Positions 23,313 to 24,700 of a stretch of DNA of 24,700 nucleotides are shown in pieces. The translations under genes were made by a program, and so were the position numbers. The notes below the pieces were generated by a model that did not search any database, was not told where the DNA came from, and saw only the letters and a program-made list of their open reading frames with translations. Each line of letters starts with the position of its first letter. Position 1 is the first letter of the stretch. The stretch spans positions 1 through 24,700 of the forward strand of contig JAZQQK010000038.1 in assembly GCA_045629065.1 (NCBI GenBank). Reading direction: 5' to 3'. This stretch comes from JAKSSM01 sp045629065 (GTDB lineage: Bacteria > Bacillota > Clostridia > Peptostreptococcales > Anaerovoracaceae).

Positions 23313-24455
23313 ATGAAAAAATCATCTAATATCAACAGCTGCATATTATATCTATTCCTGTATGCTCCACTTGGAGCGGTTTGTCCACTGATTAGCCAGT
23401 ATCTGGCTTCTATAGGTTTTAGTGGAACCCAGGTAGGTCTTATTACATCGCTATCCACTGCAGCAGCAGTGTTGGGCGGAATTGTTATGGGCAACATTTT
23501 TGCAAATGTTAACTCAAAGAGACTTATCATTATTTTGTCTCTTGCAATCAGCGCTGTTGGTGCTGTCGTATCTATGAATGCCAAGGGTTTTTTGGCATTT
23601 GCAATAGTATATTCAATCCTGTATTTTTTCCAACAGCCGGTCCAGGGATTCTGTGACTCTATTGTCATCGAGAACGGCAAAAATTACGCCTTAGTGCGTT
23701 CTTTTGGTGCAATTGGATATGCGGCATCTTCGTATTTTGCGGGCCTCTTATCGAATAATAGAGGCTTACAGATGATATTTGTAATACATGCAATTTCTTC
23801 AGTTATTGCGTGCGTAATGGTAAAGTTCGAGAAGGAACCACCAAAATACACAGAGAAGAAAGAGAAGGTTAATACACTTTTGCTCTTTAAGGACAAAGGC
23901 TTTGTAAAGCTTCTAATTTGCGCGTTCTTTATGTTAGGACCAGTTATGGGTAATAACACATATTTTGGCTACCTCTATAGAAGCGCAGGTGGAGACGTTG
24001 CAGGCATCGGTTTTTGTTTCATGCTGATGGCTGGATCAGAAGCTGTAGTTATGGTATTGTTGCCACTCGCAAAAAAGAGACTTTCGACACAAAAACTCAT
24101 GATTATCGGAATGCTCGTGGCTATTGTGAGATTTGGAATCTTTGCTACTGGGCCATCAGTAGGAGTGCTAATCGGAACATTCTTCCTTCAAGGAATCATG
24201 GATGGCATACTTTTAGTTGAGTTCGTAAACTCATTTGGAAGGATAGTTGAACCTAAAATGGCCAATATTTCAGTATCTACATATTATGCTATCGGATTTA
24301 ATTTCTCATCCATTGTTACTAATGCAGTAAGCGGTGTGATTTTGGATGCCTTTTCGGCAAAGGCAGTTTACCTGCTTTTTAGTATAATGTGCTTAATTGC
24401 CTTCATATTATATATATGCACTGGATTGGTTAAAGAAAAATTAGATTATAAGTAG
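23313..24455 (+). CDS. MFS transporter (MFS_1-like, LacY/nucleoside-type branch)
   Basis: 380 residues with about 11-12 membrane segments. The first begins almost at once (SCILYLFLYAPLGAVCPLISQYL), followed by a SGTQVGLITSLSTAAAVLGGIVMG helix pair and an internal KEPPKYTEKKEKV loop splitting two halves. This fits the MFS_1-like family that includes sugar and phenylpropionate carriers; the substrate is unknown. ATG 23313 is favoured because membrane helix 1 follows directly and later ATGs would remove it. No ribosome site is present upstream and the TATAAT ends 9 bases before the ATG, so translation is probably leaderless. No clear terminator follows before the rRNA-type promoter. Confidence 0.85.
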   Translation: MKKSSNINSCILYLFLYAPLGAVCPLISQYLASIGFSGTQVGLITSLSTAAAVLGGIVMGNIFANVNSKRLIIILSLAISAVGAVVSMNAKGFLAFAIVYSILYFFQQPVQGFCDSIVIENGKNYALVRSFGAIGYAASSYFAGLLSNNRGLQMIFVIHAISSVIACVMVKFEKEPPKYTEKKEKVNTLLLFKDKGFVKLLICAFFMLGPVMGNNTYFGYLYRSAGGDVAGIGFCFMLMAGSEAVVMVLLPLAKKRLSTQKLMIIGMLVAIVRFGIFATGPSVGVLIGTFFLQGIMDGILLVEFVNSFGRIVEPKMANISVSTYYAIGFNFSSIVTNAVSGVILDAFSAKAVYLLFSIMCLIAFILYICTGLVKEKLDYK

Positions 24456-24546
24456 CTTTTTTATAGTAAAAATGTCGAGCTTTTTGGATTGAAAAACAAT
24501 ATTCACAAAAAGTTCAAAAAACTTACAAAAAGGCTACGAAAATCTA

Positions 24547-24575
24547 TTGACATCAATCCCTAATAGTGCTATTAT
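24547..24575 (+). promoter_or_regulatory. Strong promoter, probably of an rRNA operon
   Basis: A perfect TTGACA (24547-24552), 17-base spacer ending aatagtgc, and TATTAT (24570-24575) with TGC before it. The downstream leader lacks coding potential. Confidence 0.75.
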
Positions 24576-24580
24576 AGACA

Positions 24581-24700
24581 AGCTGACGGTTGAAAGACAG
24601 TCGGCTGAACATTGAAAACTTCATAGTGTAGAAATTTAGTCTAAAGATTGATTTTCAAAATCAATCAAAATCTAAATGAAACAATCAGCAAATTGGTAAG
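24581..24700 (+). other. Probable rRNA operon leader (16S gene would lie beyond the window)
   Basis: A hairpin with arms agctgac (24581-24587) and gtcggct (24600-24606) is followed by gaacattgaaaact (24607-24620), which resembles the boxA-like segment of Firmicutes rRNA leaders, then a perfect palindrome gattgatttt-c-aaaatcaatc (24646-24666), suited to an RNase III-type processing stem. The 16S start itself is not in the window, so this call is inferred. Confidence 0.55.

Noticed and set aside
24456..24540. Terminator after the MFS gene
   Set aside because: The stretch is rich in T and A runs with a possible gagcttttt/aaaaagttc stem, but that stem is A/T-poor in G-C pairs and lacks a following T-run.

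Overview
The window looks like chromosome from a low-G+C Gram-positive anaerobe, most likely a member of the Clostridia. The evidence is a base composition near 40% G+C, strong Shine-Dalgarno sites (aaggag, aggagg), extended -10 promoters of the form TGnTATAAT, intrinsic terminators, and a gene order that follows the Bacillus purR-spoVG-glmU-prs-pth-mfd-yabM-yabO (rqcP) neighbourhood. I cannot name a species from sequence alone.

Layout. 1-252: the end of a tRNA cluster (His, cut by the window edge; Gln; Cys), closed by a terminator. 386-3275: a likely operon of a flavin-reductase-like protein with an unusual C-terminal tail, pyrR, and a YfcC/DcuC-type membrane transporter. 3287-3481: a 195-bp nested palindromic element between convergent genes, lying in a locally G+C-rich patch. 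3489-9436: a complete aspartate-to-threonine pathway in two divergent units (thrC-thrB on -, hom-lysC-asd on +) sharing a 115-bp promoter region. 9494-11543: two G3E/COG0523-type P-loop genes, one with CxCC and a duplicated His/Cys/Asp-rich loop, the other fused to a YcgQ/DUF1980-like domain. 11631-13013 (-): a secreted DUF6273-type protein with an attenuator-like hairpin in its leader. 13159-14312 (-): spoVG and purR. 14453-19928 (+): a stand-alone GlmU acetyltransferase domain, prs, pth and mfd. 19973-22872: an MtaD-type deaminase and a SpoVB/YabM-like flippase. 23005-23247: rqcP. 23313-24455: an MFS transporter whose message is probably leaderless. 24547-24700: a strong promoter and leader that look like the start of an rRNA operon, whose 16S gene would lie beyond the window.

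How the genes fit together. LysC, Asd, Hom, ThrB and ThrC carry out all five steps from aspartate to threonine. PyrR, PurR and Prs all bind or make PRPP, so nucleotide control is concentrated here. Pth and RqcP handle peptidyl-tRNA and stalled ribosomes, and Mfd handles stalled RNA polymerase.

The most unusual items are the paired COG0523 genes (one a fusion), the nested palindrome in its G+C-rich patch, the A1:C72 mismatch in tRNA-Gln, the flavin-reductase/PCP_red-like fusion, and the acetyltransferase-only GlmU. I did not find a clearly new defence or mobile system. All functional calls rest on reading motifs by eye; no search was run.
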